Source: Pachyseris speciosa (lineage: Eukaryota > Cnidaria > Anthozoa > Scleractinia > Pachyseridae). From it: a stretch of 64,000 bases of DNA. The position numbers were made by a program, and so were the translations under genes. Positions 1 to 11,792 of the stretch are shown in pieces; position 1 is the stretch's first letter, and every line of letters starts with the position of its first letter. The stretch is taken from positions 246,001 through 310,000 of the forward strand of contig JAEMWC010000049.1 of the NCBI GenBank assembly GCA_016490735.1, in the 5' to 3' direction. The notes beneath the pieces are model-generated. The model saw nothing but the letters and a program-made list of their open reading frames with translations. It searched no databases and had not been told where the DNA came from.

Positions 1-595
1 TCTCTGGCTTCATTGAGAATTTATTTCTCACAGTTGTAAAATTTCTTGAATCTTGAACTGTTCTATGTACGGAGTCACTTCCTTTTCTTTCTCTTTCACA
101 ATATTCATGCAACAGTACCAGTAACGGAGTACATTCTCCATTGAAATCTCCGCCTCTAGTCCTCTACAATCGCAATTTATATGCAGTTTGCTTTTTATGA
201 AATACATCCTATTTCATCCGCCTCACAGACGTCAGTTCAATCCCTTGATCAAGTAATTTGTCTGAATTCATTCATTTTAATTATCTTTTTGTACGTACTC
301 TGTCTTACTTGTCAAGAACCACTTTTGTCTAGGGGTAATCCGTCAAAATTGAACAGTAAAAATGATGACAGAAAGTCGCCTGTCATTTTTTTTACGCACT
401 TGTATTCTGTGCCTTGAAGAAGCTCATAATTGTACCCTGACATTTCAAGCATATTTACCGGAAACCATCTTCTAAAATGGGTGCAAATAATATTAAGCTT
501 TTCCAGGAAAATAAAGGGAGCCATAAAATGCTTATTACTTGCATATACTAACTTTGAGTTTGCGAAATTAAAGGCAAATTTTCCCCCTTGATCCA
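1..595. other. Left flank outside the tandem duplication
   Basis: This stretch has no counterpart elsewhere in the window; similarity between the two duplication units starts at about 596. Apart from one uncertain minus-strand reading frame, listed separately, I see no recognisable gene, repeat or RNA here. Confidence 0.6.
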
Positions 596-605
596 ACGCG
601 GCCAT
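312..605 (-). CDS. Uncertain 97-codon open frame, possible first exon
   Basis: An open frame on the minus strand starts MAALDQGGKF and ends LPLDKSGS. I do not recognise a family. The composition looks protein-like, with mixed hydrophobic and basic residues and no low-complexity runs, and the start ATGGCCGCG resembles an animal 5' coding end. The duplicated unit begins almost exactly at this ATG: the matching site at the A/B junction reads CGACCGCG, so no start codon was duplicated. If it is real, the sequence at about 600-1100 would be its promoter or 5' UTR and would have been copied without the coding part. It may equally be a chance ORF. Confidence 0.2.
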   Translation of the reverse strand: MAALDQGGKFAFNFANSKLVYASNKHFMAPFIFLEKLNIICTHFRRWFPVNMLEMSGYNYELLQGTEYKCVKKMTGDFLSSFLLFNFDGLPLDKSGS

Positions 606-1241
606 TTGTTTTTACTTTGAAATCGCGCTATTGTTAAATTATGCCTTTGATTTGGAAGTTATTTTATCGGGGTTTTGATCTGGTCCATCGCGTCAAGTTG
701 TCGCTTGTGTGGTTCCCAAAGTAAAAGACTACATATTCAGCTTGCATATTTCTTCATTGAAACCGGGAACAATCTGTTAACCGGTTTAAAATCAAAACAA
801 CAAAGTATTGAACGATCAGTTATTGATAAAACTCGCTGATAATATGACAGTGATGGCGAAAAAATATTAATTTATTGTGGTAATGGTTTCTAATTTGCAG
901 TAAGTAAAATGCTCATACGTTCTCATTCACTTATCCTGTCCTTTCACTTTATACTGTGTTCAAAAGTCAGTCGACCATGTGGCTTGACAAGAGGAAGAAA
1001 ACTATTGGCAGCTATTGTCAGGAAGAAAATAAAGCAGAAAATCCTTTGTCTTAAACAATAGAGCAATCATTACACGTCACCAAATACAAAATGGCCGCGC
1101 CCGGGAAATTTAGAAGCCAAAATAAGCGATGATTGATATCCCTACACTTAAATGCTATATCCACATTTTAAAAAAAAGTTGAAATCTAGTAATTATTGCC
1201 AACAATTTAGCGTCAATTTGTTGTAAGAGCGGAGGATCCCT
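600..1241. other. Non-coding start of unit A
   Basis: No gene is seen. The sequence is shared with about 28545-29165 of unit B at moderate divergence with small indels. It includes a short GC-rich patch (ATGGCCGCGCCCGGGAAATT near 1090) that is conserved in unit B. Confidence 0.5.
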
Positions 1242-1441
1242 TTAAGACAATGCATGGTGCTAATTAGATTCCAACCATCGCTCACCAACCTATGGGTGTG
1301 ATTGTAAATTCTCATGCATGGGAATTACAAGAATGCCAAGGAACGCTCAGCTGTGCTTTCAGCAATCTTCCATGTCCAGATTCTTTTACTTTACCACGCA
1401 ACATTTTTAATTCGTTTATTTTACCTTTGAAGTCAACGCAG

Positions 1442-1590
1442 TCATGTTCAAGTACCGAGGATCCAGTTCAGATGACGCACCTTACGAGATACGTGTGGAC
1501 GACATTCATTTGGATGAGACCATGATGATGGAGTTTAGTACACAGGCCTGTGATGCTGTTATCAGAAATCGTAGTTTAGACGATGTTTAA
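1442..1590 (+). pseudogene. Relic of a GABA-B-like terminal exon (unit A, first)
   Basis: After an acceptor-like ACGCAG, the phase-1 frame reads VMFKYRGSSSDDAPYEIRV followed by DDIHLDET. This aligns without gaps to the last exon of the intact genes (VVFENQGFITDEVPEEKRL, then DDIHLNET). The 3' part is shortened: about 70 bp present in the unit B relic are missing, and the frame ends in RNRSLDDV plus stop. No other exon of that gene is detectable upstream, so this is best read as the remnant of a lost or decayed neighbouring paralogue. Confidence 0.65.
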
Positions 1591-1876
1591 CAAAACCGCG
1601 TTTTAAACCAATTTTGCCAACAATCATATTTAAACATGTTGCTGATGGTAACAAGAAGGCTTGCACCTAGACGTGAAAAGTATTTATCTACTTAAATAAA
1701 CCCCTTATGGTATTAAGGTCACACTTCTTTATTCCTTTTTAAGGGTAGATATATACAGTTGAACTTTAGGTCCAGTTCTGTGCTAAATTTAACTAACATT
1801 TAGAATTGTACAACTGATTACTTTTCTTTACACTTATTTTCTGTCAGCTATATAGTACCATTCGCTTAGTCGGCTC

Positions 1877-3935
1877 TAACCTGCGATCAGGCGAATTTTT
1901 GTTTTCGCGGCGAGAGGAAGGAAAAAACTACGCCTGATACAATTTCTTGTCAATTCATCTGCCGCCTCCTAAATTAACGGTTCTGTCAACACCAACGGCA
2001 GATGTCATGAGACAAGCGTGAGCTGTCAACAGCGATGTTATCTTGTGTCATACGATAAATGTCAGCCAATCAGATTTTACCGGCAATCCATGCGGTTTTC
2101 GGCGTCAAGGAAAGGAACTTTTAAATCATTCTCAACCGTTAATGCGGTCAAACGTCAAGAAACAAAGAATTCACTGAAAAAATTGGCCGGTGGAATGGTA
2201 GAATCCTTTACTTTATCACAAAGCGATCAAAGGTGTCGAATAAAGCAGCACTTCTTGCAAAAAGCGCGCCCGTAAAATAAATGCTTTGTGAATACAGTTC
2301 TTCCACGATTTGATTTCTCGATTTTTCTGTTGACCTCGACTGACTTCCCAATCGCGGCAGCACAATCTGCCTTCTCTTTAGATTCCCGAATCGTTGGTTC
2401 CATATATATGCATATTCCAGGGGACTCACCACAGCTACAGAGTTTTAGAATAAGTCAGAACGATGAATTTTTTTGGGTCACTTTCGGGACAATTAGTAAA
2501 TAACGCTATGATCTTGCCAAATCTCGTGGGAAGTACGGCTAAAACGCCTTCTTTTAATCAAACGATCCTTGAGATGCATTCCATCGGCTCTTCCTTCAAG
2601 GATTTGTGAAAAAATTCTCGAAGAGAGTAAGTTAAAGCTGCCGCAAAATCGCCCCGCGCCCCGTGAGCCGACATAAATTATAACGGCTTACTTGGGTCGG
2701 CACAAAATAACATCGACCTACGGTAGGTCATCTTCGGGTGCTCAACTTCGTACAAATCTTCGCTGACAATCGGAGATTGCCAGACATCCGCTGGAACGAG
2801 TCACGCAACCAGGGGAGGCCAGCAGCGAGGCCTGGAGCCTAAGCACTAATTTATTTGAAAACAAACATTGCCGCCGATGGCTTCTCGCCACAAAGCATCC
2901 TTCCCGGGGGGTGGGCAGCAGCCACCTTTGATCTTGCCGCTTTTCGCCTCCCCATGATCGCTCCAGTTAAGAAATCTGTCAATCATCGCAGAGTCTGAAT
3001 GAGCATGCGCGAAAGTAACTGATCAAGTGGTCTCGTCCGCCATGTTGATTCGCGACTGCTGTGTTGAAGTTTCTCGGAGATGTTTTATGCCCTGCTGTAG
3101 TAGTGAGTACATGGGAACTGATTGATTTATTGTTGTAAGCAACTTTTAGCGGCGGAATCCAGTTTGAAATTTCCAATCTTAGGAATTTTGATTCGGTACA
3201 TCGTGTAGAGGAATCGACGGAGCAACTGCTACCACGCGAGCTAACAAAGACGAAGGAAGAGTTTTCTGTTTGTTTTGTAACTCTAAATTACGATTGAGTG
3301 AGCCCATATATTGAGTAACATTACCTTTCATCGCTGGACTTGCTTGAAGCTGTGTGATTGCCATTCCGGAGGCTTTTAATTTCTTCTTGGGATAGCTTTA
3401 TAAACGCTTATATGAGCGTAAGCTAGGCTGGTCGAAGACGCGAGCTTAAGTACGCTGTGGATTATAATTATATGGCCGGCAGCCGGTAATGGTCTCAAAT
3501 AAAACTACATAACTGCGCCTGGGAGTCAGAAATTTCTATAAAATTTCTGCGAAATGCCTCATTCCGACTGCCTGAAAGTATTACATCTTCGTTTGGAATT
3601 GCCAAGCGATTATGGTAAGGAGGATTGCTTCGCGGCTGAACATTTTTGCAAACTTGGGCATATTAAGAAATCGACAAATTATGGACACTTAGAAAAATTT
3701 TGTGGCTTAACTCACGGGCAGGGTTTCATGGAGGCTTAATGCGACCCCGCAGTCTGAGATTTTTATCTAAACTGAACGTGAAGTCTCGTAAAATTCTTTG
3801 AGCATATTCTACCTTTCTAGAAGTGCCAAGCAATTACAAAAATTTCAATACAGCTCTGCTGGTAACATATAATTGTTAAATGTTCATTTTTCCTTCCTCC
3901 CTCCGCGAAAGAAAACTTCGCCTGATCGCAGATTA
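1877..3935. mobile_element. Mutator-like DNA transposon, unit A
   Basis: A 2059-bp element with terminal inverted repeats: left TAACCTGCGATCAGGCGAA, right (reverse complement) TAATCTGCGATCAGGCGAAG. It is flanked by a 9-bp direct repeat AGTCGGCTC at 1868-1876 and 3936-3944. A 9-bp target duplication is typical of Mutator-like elements. The older internal repeat near 9190 (CTTAATCTGCTCGTGTCAG) looks like the unoccupied site. Inside are short frames on both strands (for example 3179-3364 minus and 3554-3739 plus), but I recognise no transposase, so it is probably non-autonomous or decayed. Confidence 0.7.
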
Positions 3936-3990
3936 AGTCGGCTCGTGTCAGTGGTCAAAATATCTTTCATGATCAGCTCCCCAAAGCGTT

Positions 3991-4016
3991 AATAAATAAA
4001 TAAATAAATAAAAAAA
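3991..4016 (+). repeat. (AAAT)n microsatellite
   Basis: AATAAATAAATAAATAAATA followed by a short A run, just downstream of the Mutator-like element; absent from the matching position of the second internal repeat (about 9245). Confidence 0.8.
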
Positions 4017-4577
4017 GGTGTGCGAAACATTATGGTTTATTTGATTGTGAGAACTGCTGAGTATGACGTGATGATACCCTGGAATATCGTCAGGAGAAGA
4101 ACACTTCAATTCCCCAAAAACTGAACAATTTCTTAACGTGCAGTTTCAGTTTCACCCGTCAAACTCGCAGGCCAGGTAAAATTATGAAAAACAAGCGATC
4201 AGCTGTTCAACATTTCCATCATGAAGACTGATTGTGATATTGGTTTCATGTCTTTAATAAGAGCCCGCTGGTCAAACCACATATAGGCTGGTTAAACCAC
4301 ATATAGGCTCGTCCAAAGTTTTGTCTTTTTCAGATAATATCCCGCATTTTCGTTTAACAGCATAAGATAGAACACGGTCAGATTCGGGTAGCCAGGCTGC
4401 AACGTTCCCATTACGTACAAGGGAAAATGCGAAGATAACTCAGACAGCTTTGGACATGGTCTTTCAGTTAGTGCGCGATCTGTGATTGGTCAATTTCCAG
4501 GCCGTATTCTACTGTATGGCCCACTAAATTTGAAAGCGCGTCCCCGATTAACCTCAGAGATATAATAAATTAAATAT

Positions 4578-4733
4578 CTTACTAACCTCGTTTTCTCGGT
4601 CTCTACCGTAAGTTACGGATCCTCGTTTTTTCTCGTTGATTCATGGCCCGCGCGCTTCGCACTTGGGCCATAAATCCGCAGGAAAAAACTCAGTCCGTAA
4701 CTTACAGTACGGACCTCGAACTCGGTTAGTAAG
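4578..4733. mobile_element. Foldback MITE, about 156 bp
   Basis: The ends are inverted (CTTACTAACC at left, GGTTAGTAAG at right), and pairing continues inward through GTAAGTTACGGATCC / GTCCGTAACTTAC and TCATGGCCCG / GGGCCATAA. No coding capacity. Nested inside the larger unit-A-specific block. Confidence 0.7.
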
Positions 4734-5129
4734 AGGTATGTAAATAGCCAACGAGGCACATAGCAGCAAGTTGGCTATAAACAATCTCATATCCAACATG
4801 CGCTAATGGCGTAATTGCTTTATTAAATTTCCTGATCAAATTCTGAACGTTTGGAATGGATACTTGGAAATTGCAGCTGAATTTTATTGATTTCTATTTT
4901 AATTTTACAAAACGACCGGAATTAAGTTGATGTGACAACACTAGGCGTGATCATTTTCCATATACGGTCAAACTACGGTATAATGATAACCGAGATTTAG
5001 TGAGCCAATCGGAAAGCTAGAAATGCACTATCCGAGGTTGGAAATTTAATAATCAACAATATTTACTGAGCCTGAGGAGAAAAATTGTCTTAGTATAAGT
5101 TAGGTGATTTAGGATGAGTTGTTAAAGCA

Positions 5130-5482
5130 CACCTGAAAATGTGTTAGGTTCACCCCTTAGAAAATATTGGAAATATTGAATTAATTACGCACCAAAATAG
5201 CCAAGGTGTGTTGCCATTAAAGGTGTGTTATGATAGCTCTGGCAGATTTCTACAGTTGAAGAACATTTGCATCTCATTAATTTGTGGTGTGTTCAAACTG
5301 ATCTTAAGGTGTGTTATTAATAAACACAGAAGGTGTGTAATTATTACACACCTTCTGTGTTTTCTTACACGCATTGGTGTGCTTCTAATAGACCGTGAAA
5401 TAGAACAGTGAAAAGGTGTGTCACCACTACACACCTTGATGTGTTAGGAAACTCACAAGGTGTGCTAGCGAAACACACCTTA
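5130..5482. repeat. Cluster of AAGGTGTGT motifs in both orientations
   Basis: About a dozen copies of AAGGTGTGT or its complement ACACACCTT occur in 350 bp, irregularly spaced and in both directions, for example near 5201, 5219, 5307, 5329, 5346, 5413, 5430, 5457 and 5474. Such arrays are typical subterminal binding sites of DNA-transposon ends. The two overlapping open frames here (5208-5411 plus and 5228-5434 minus) are by-products of this palindromic structure. Confidence 0.65.
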
Positions 5483-5946
5483 TTTAAGAGTGTAGATTAA
5501 ACGATTTAAAGAAAACCTCGATTGACAACATAGATTTTTGATCTCTAAAATGATGCATTGCATGGCAAAAACTGGTTGAAGAGCAAGGAATTTATACCCT
5601 TCTAACAAACGACATGTAAAGAATAGTCTTTTAAGGAAAATTTGCCAAAAGGTAAGAACAAACCTGATAATCATTATTCAATTAACTCAGACAAATGTGA
5701 AATACGCCCCTTCGTAACTTTCTCTTATGTAATCATTTACATTCCTGGATAACGTAAATGAGGAAAGGAAATAAACAACGTTCAGGTGTTCCATCTAATA
5801 AATACAAATAGCTAACAGTTTGACGCTGCTCACTGAATTATTCAACGACGAAAAGGAAAAAATCCAGATATTATTATGTTTTGTAACACTTTATTGGAGG
5901 CGCAAAAGGCACGAACAACAAGTCACGACCCCCATTAGCTTCACAA

Positions 5947-6483
5947 CCTGATGTTGTATACAAAATCCCCTGTGCCGGCAACTGTTCTTGGAATTACATT
6001 GGCGAAACAGGCAGATCCTTTGCCACGAGGAAAAAAGAACATATTAGGAACATGAAGACAGCGGCCAAAGGCTCTAGAATTGCCAATCGTGCTTGGTCTC
6101 ACAACCACGTTATTGACTTTAACAATGCGTCGATCATTGACAAAGGAAATCTCCGCATCAGGAAATTTCTAGAATCTTGGCACACCTCGATCACGCCTAA
6201 TGCGGACAATAACTCTTGCCCACTTCCAGGACAATATCGCATACTTTTTAGCAAAAATTCTTTATCACCTTTTTATCCTAATATTCACTCCACTGTTATC
6301 ATTTTTATCTCACCATATATTCTCCGAATTTTTACTTCATTCATCTTTTTGCCCGTTGAAGACCATAGTGCTAATGGTCTAAAGCTTGCAATTTTTAATA
6401 TTTTTAGCCAGAGAACGTCCATTCAAGTTTTTATCATGACTCATCCTGGCCTTCGTTCCTTCAATTTTTTCAGGTATCTATAA
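5947..6483 (+). pseudogene. Penelope-like element GIY-YIG endonuclease fragment (unit A)
   Basis: The open frame reads PDVVYKIPCAGNCSWNYIGE then TGRSFATRKKEHIRNMK, and later IIDKGNLRIRKFLESWHTSI and PLPGQYRIL. This is the C-terminal GIY-YIG endonuclease region of Penelope-like retroelements, where the GIY/YIG positions appear as VYKIPC and YIGETGR. The frame stays open for about 179 codons, but no reverse transcriptase lies upstream, so this is a 5'-truncated relic. The last about 60 codons look like translated 3' sequence. Confidence 0.75.
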
Positions 6484-6489
6484 CGTAGT

Positions 6490-7190
6490 AAGGAAACATT
6501 GGACGTTACAATTTAAGACGTCTCATTTTATAAATAATATAGCAAGAAATCGTTTTTTTTAAATACTATTTTGTGTCTAAGGATGCCTGTGTTTGGAACT
6601 GAATTTCTTCGTAGTTCCTTTCTAGTGATACATCATCCTGAAGGCTAGGGTACCCCATTTTGTGCTTCTTCTTACATATTCTCTGACGTAAAAATTAAGA
6701 ACGTTTCCTGCGCAAGTGCCACTGTGTGGGCCGTCAAAATCCACGGTAATTAGGGCTTCTTGAAAAGCTTGAAAATGCAACCACCTGCTTTAGTTAACAT
6801 AAATTTCCGACAGTGGCACGGAAATAGAGGTCCCGTTTTTTCATAAATGCAGCAAGAGTGACAGTTGAAGAAGTCACGATCACAGTTTTAAGTGAATCAA
6901 CTACACTACATCGGCCCAGTCCACCAAGAATTATCGACTTGTAAAAGAGTTGAAATAAACTTGAAACTTGAAATTTACATCGCTGAGCAATACTTTTCTG
7001 CTCAAGAGACAACCAAAGCAGACACCTTTTTTAACACAATTGTCGAAACGAGTGCACCTTTACTGCCCAAAGTTAGGAGTTTCATTACTAGACTGTTGTG
7101 CTCTCCGACAATAAGGTAAGACATGTAGGCATGTGAACATGCTGTATTTTTTTAGGGGCCTGTAGCTCGAATAAGCCTTAGACACTTAGA
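6490..7190. other. Non-coding repeat-derived sequence
   Basis: No gene seen. Parts (GGATGCCTGTGTTTGG near 6580, CACTGTGTGGGCCGTCAAAA near 6719) recur at about 10180-10340 in unit A and at 34090 and 35745 in unit B. The region belongs to an old internal tandem repeat. Confidence 0.5.
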
Positions 7191-7640
7191 GAAATGTCAG
7201 GAAATACTGCAAGGACTGGTCAAACAACGTGTAAAGGCATAAATACGATATTTCGGCTGGCCAACACCAGCCTTCTTCAGGTTTATTGAAAGAAAACTCG
7301 AGTTTACATGGTATTTATATTTACCGGAAATGACATGAAATAGTACGTGATATGTCAAAGCTACAGGAAAATAACGAGGCAACTAAAATGATCTAAGTTT
7401 TATCTAATACATAAAAAGAGTTAGAATAAAGCCAGAAAGAAAATGAACATTGCATTCATCGCGTTTGTTAAGGCATGCAGGTTCTAATGTTTTACCTAAC
7501 TGAATGACTCACGAGCCTTTCTAATGGAATCACGTTTGGTATACAACTGTTCGAGAGGTATCAGGATCATATGATCATTTATAGTATGTTCGGAGTTATA
7601 AGTTACAAGTTATAATCCCACTGCGATCAGCATCAAGGGT
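7190..7640 (-). mobile_element. Penelope-like 3' end segment (unit A)
   Basis: Contains GATATTTCGGCTGGCCAACACC followed by AGCCTTCTTCAGG. On the minus strand this reads CTGAAGAAGGCTGG, a loop, CCAGCCGAAA, which has the layout of the degenerate hammerhead-like motif of Penelope-like elements. The remaining about 350 bp matches unit B 36680-37016 in reverse orientation. Confidence 0.5.
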
Positions 7641-8040
7641 GAAAATGGCCCTTTAACTCTGAGCACTGAGATTGTACTATTCTGAGATCAGATTCGCTAA
7701 CCTTGCACACGTAATTCAAAGCGCAAGGCCAGACTGCCACGCCAAGCTGACGAGATGAATACTAGTCACATAAAACAAAAGAGTAAAATAATGTCACAAG
7801 GATTAATTTAAGTATCCAATAGATTATATTTTTTAGATTGTTTAAAACAATGCATGGTGCTAATTAGATTCCAACCATCTTTCACCAACTTGTCGGTGTG
7901 ATTGTAAATTCTCATGCATGGTAATTATCAAAATGCCAAAGAACGCTCAGCTGTGCTTTCACAATCTTCCATGTCCATATTCTTTTACTTTACCACGTAA
8001 CGTTTCTAATTCGTTTATTTTACCTTTGAAGTCAACGCAG

Positions 8041-8129
8041 TCATGTTCAAGCACGGAGGCTTCGGTTCAGATGGCGCACCTTACGAGATACGTGTGGACG
8101 ACATTCATTTGGATGAGACTGGCCCATAG
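8041..8129 (+). pseudogene. Relic of a GABA-B-like terminal exon (unit A, second)
   Basis: Same relic family as 1442-1590: VMFKHGGFGSDGAPYEIRV then DDIHLDET, truncated by a stop right after the conserved block. About 190 bp upstream of the exon-like part is also shared with the first relic (the TGCATGGTGCTAATTAGATT block near 7852 and 1252). A stretch about 6.6 kb apart was therefore duplicated within unit A before or alongside the decay. Confidence 0.6.
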
Positions 8130-10680
8130 TTTCTACTGCTTTTAAAGGTGGTCGAACTCGGTTTCAGTGTTGTGGTGAAGGCTCTGTGGCTTTAACAAGT
8201 GTTTTACCCTTGATAGTGATATCAATTTCATTTGCCTCAAAATGTATTAAGTGCCTATGAAGTAAAAAGAATTGTTGTTGTAATATGATAGTTCATCATT
8301 TTCTGATTCTTAATATGTAGGTTTTAGGCAGTAAAACGTACATCCACAATGCGGAATAAATGGAACCGAAAGTTTTAAATTTGGCGCCCAAAAGTGTCTC
8401 CATCTTGTGCGCGGCTAAGCAATCATATTACAAAGCAATGACGTAGGAAATGCTTCAGAAGACACAAGTGTTTTGGTATTTCATAGGTCATCAGCATTGT
8501 CCTGAGCAAAGATTCGTTCCCAGTCCACGAGACACCATTTAGTGAATTTTGAGGTTCTTTGGAGGGCGAAAAAATTCGGCTTCAGTTGGCTTTGTCAAAT
8601 TTCTTTTCTCATTTCGCAATCAAGACACAACAAGCCTCAAAAATAAAAAAAGACATTACTTCATAGGCACTTTAAAGATTGGTCACATTTTTGATCATCA
8701 AAACGCTTCTTAATTCAAAAGAATTCAGGGCGCATAGAACCCTACATATTCCTCTAGTCTAGGAGCTTATCCTTAGCAGCACTTATAATTTTCGGGGGGG
8801 GGGGGGAGGGGTTGTGCCTGAGATTAACTCGGAGTCTCTATGTTAGGATTGGCTCTTATATTTTGCAATTTTACAGAAACTCAAACCAAATAACTACACA
8901 AATTATGTACTTGTACAATTTGCCTCTTTACATTTTGGCTCCGGTATTAAAAATTAAATCAAAGCAGACACACGTCATCTAAAACTGTGTTCGGTCATCT
9001 TGGGACAAGCACCAGCTTCCATCGGTTTTTAGAAGTGCACCAGAGTGTAAATTATTAGATCCTTTTTTAAGGTTAGATATGTACCGTTGAACTTTGGGTC
9101 CAATTCTGTACTAAATTTAATTAACATTTAGAATTGTACAACTGATTACTTTTCTTTACACTTTTTTTGTGTCAGCTATATAGTACTACTCTCTTAATCT
9201 GCTCGTGTCAGTGGTCAAAATATATTTCATGATCAGCACCGCAAAGCGTTCATAAACAAAAAAAAGTATGCTAAACATTACGGATTATTTGATTGTGGGA
9301 ACTGCTGAGTATGACGTGATGATACTCTGGAATATCGTCAGGAGAAGAATAATTGAATTCCCCAAAGGCTGAACAATTTTTTAACATGCAGTTTTAGTTT
9401 CAGAGAGATATTCTTTTGTCTTCACCCATCAAACTGGCAGGTGAAATTATGAAAAACAAGCGGTCCGCTTTTCTACATTTCCATCATGAAGACTGACTGT
9501 GATATTGGTTCCACGTCTTTAATAAGAGCCTGATGGTTAAACTCCCACCACATATAGGCTCGTCCAAAAGTTTGTCTTTTTCAGATAATAGCTTGCATTT
9601 TCGTTTAACAGCATAAGTGGCATAAATTAGCATGCATTAAACGATTTAAAGAAAACCTCGATTGACAACATACATTTTTTATCTCTAAAATGATGCATTG
9701 CATGGCAAAACTGGTTGAAGAGCAAGAAATTAATCCCCTTCTAACAAAACAACGTGTGAAAATAGCCTTTTACGGAAAACGTGCCAAAAGGTACTGAAGA
9801 CCAAACCTGATGATCACTATTCAATTAACTCAGACAATTGTGAACTACGCCCCTTAGTAACCTTCTGTTATGTATTCATTTACATCCACGTAAATGAAGA
9901 AAGGAAATATACAACGTTTAGGTGTTCCATCTAATAAATGCAAATAGCTAACATTTTGAAGCTGATCAATTATTTAACGACAAAAAGGAAAACAGTCCAA
10001 ATATTATTATGTTTTGTGTTTTATGTGTTTTGTAACACTTGTTTGGAAGAGCAAAAGGCACGAATGGTATCAATAATGTAGTAGGGAAAAACTGGAAGTT
10101 ACAATTTAAGACGTCTCATTTTATAAATAATATAGCAAGAAAATTTTTAGAATATCTCGTATACTGTTTTGTATCTAAGGATGCCTTTGTTTGGAACTAG
10201 AAATTTCTTCGTAGTTCCTTTCTAGTGATACATCAGCCTGCAGGCTAGGGCACCCCCAATTTGTGCTGCTACTTATATTCTCTGACGTAAAAAAAATTAA
10301 GAACGTTTCCTGGGCCAGTGCCACTGCGTGGGCCGTCAAAATCCACGGTAATTAGGGCTTCTTTAAAAGCTTGAAAAGGCAACAACCTGCTTTAGTTAAC
10401 AGAAATTTCCGACAGGTGAACGGTGGTACGAAAATAGAGACGTTCCGTTTTTTCAGAAATGTAGCAAGAGTGTCTGTCTTCGACAGTCGAAGAAGTCACG
10501 ATCACAGTTTTGAGCGAATCAACTACACTGTACATCGCTGAGCAATACTTTTCTGCTCAAGAGACAACCCAAGCAGACAACATTTAAAAAAAAAATTGTC
10601 GAAACGAGTGCACCTTTAGTGCCCAAAATTACTAGACTGTTGTTCTATCCAACAATAAGGTAAGACATCTAGGAAGGTAG
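8130..10680. other. Old internal repeat region, no gene
   Basis: The sequence is colinear in pieces with 1710-1870, 3940-4365 and 5500-7130 of the same unit, at higher divergence than between units A and B. It also matches 29765-30300 and 34390-36290 of unit B. It holds a 13-base G run (8794-8806) and no convincing coding region. Confidence 0.55.
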
Positions 10681-10689
10681 ACATGTTGT

Positions 10690-11185
10690 ATTTTTTTAAT
10701 GAGACTGTAGCTGTAGCTCTTATTAGCCCTAATGGTTTCTCTATGGGCATCCATTGTTTAATAAATAAATTATATTGTAACGTTGTGAAACTGAAACTGA
10801 AACTGAAGGTTGGAAATACCAACAAATACGGCAGGTTCAATCCTACGGTAAAACAGAAGCAAGGTTGGTTACACGGCGAGGGATATATATTTAAAGCCAA
10901 TATTTCGGGAGGCACAGCCTTCCTTCATCATGGTGGTACAGAGTATGATCCGGAGGTAAAACAACGTTACAATTTACGATCTCTAATAATGTCACTTAGA
11001 GAGGTAGTTAGGTTAAACCACACATGTTTATATTTCACCTGTTTACATCTTCAGTTAGTTTGAACAACACCTTTGCTAAGGTTTGTTTTCCCAATCGTTA
11101 TACGTGCAAAGACGAAGCCTGGAAACTAATCGAGCGTTTCGAGCAGGTGGAATCTGCCTACCTCTGTAGCATAAATTTAAGGATA
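10690..11185. other. Repeat-derived stretch with broken frames
   Basis: Contains CCAATATTTCGGGAGGCACAGC then CTTCCTTCATCATGG, which on the minus strand resembles another degenerate Penelope-like 3' motif. Further on, short broken frames such as DEAWKLIERFEQVESAYLCS (about 11110-11170) have a partner at 37315-37380 in unit B. The product is unrecognised and the frames are interrupted. Confidence 0.35.
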
Positions 11186-11385
11186 TCTTAAGAATTTTCG
11201 TCATACAACCACATATTTAGGGACACAACTTCCTGAAAACAAAATTAAGGGGGCACAATAGTATTTGTGTGCTTGATGGAGAGACCAAATATCGTTTATT
11301 TTCATGAGAATAAAAAGCCTAAGGCTACCGAAAAAATTACATATTGGGTTTGTGTAACAGCTGTTTCCTACTTGCTATCGTATTA

Positions 11386-11728
11386 GAGAACTTAAGCAAT
11401 GAGGACGGCGACGGCAACGAGAACGCCACAAAACAATAGGTTTAATGAGCACAAACAATCACTGTGTTCGTCACAGTGGACTTTGCCGTCCTTAGCAAAA
11501 CAACAACGCGAAATGGACCAAATTTTCGGTAGGTTTTGCGGAGAACGTGAGCGTATGACAGTGAATTCTTCGTTCTTTTTCCCAACTAATGGAGCTCTAG
11601 GATAGTTCGCACACATTTTGCAAGTTAAACAACTTGGCAGAAAAATCGCGAAAGAGCTGCAATAACGAGTTGTTATACTTTGAAATGACGTTTACGTTGC
11701 CGTTGCCGTCGTCGTTGCTTAAGCTCTC
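11386..11728. mobile_element. TA-targeting MITE (unit A copy)
   Basis: Inverted ends GAGAACTTAAGCAATGAGGA at left and GAGAGCTTAAGCAACGACGA from the right are flanked by TA (11384-11385 and 11729-11730). Internal landmarks GAACGCCACAAAACAATAGG and TAATGAGCA are shared with three other copies in this window. The size of about 343 bp, the TA target and the lack of coding potential suggest a Tc1/mariner-type MITE. Confidence 0.75.
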
Positions 11729-11792
11729 TAGTATAGAACATGAACTATAAATGGTGTAAGGGTTACGACAACACGGCTAAATAAAAAAAATT

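Larger units (their letters stand above)
4366..5495. mobile_element. Unit-A-specific composite insertion (about 1.1 kb)
   Basis: The unit B counterpart (about 33005) and the second internal repeat (about 9620) run from AGCATAAGTGGCATAAATTA into AAACGATTTAAAG without this block. It contains a foldback MITE (4578-4733) and a cluster of AAGGTGTGT motifs (5130-5482). Clean terminal repeats were not found, so the exact ends are uncertain. No coding potential is recognised. Confidence 0.5.

Noticed and set aside
5208..5434. Overlapping 67- and 68-codon genes on opposite strands
   Set aside because: Both are products of palindromic AAGGTGTGT / ACACACCTT motifs and even share residues (HRRCVIITHLLC) because of that symmetry.
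10683..11063. 126-codon plus-strand gene
   Set aside because: It spans a degenerate Penelope-like 3' motif and is not open in the unit B counterpart (36240-37260).
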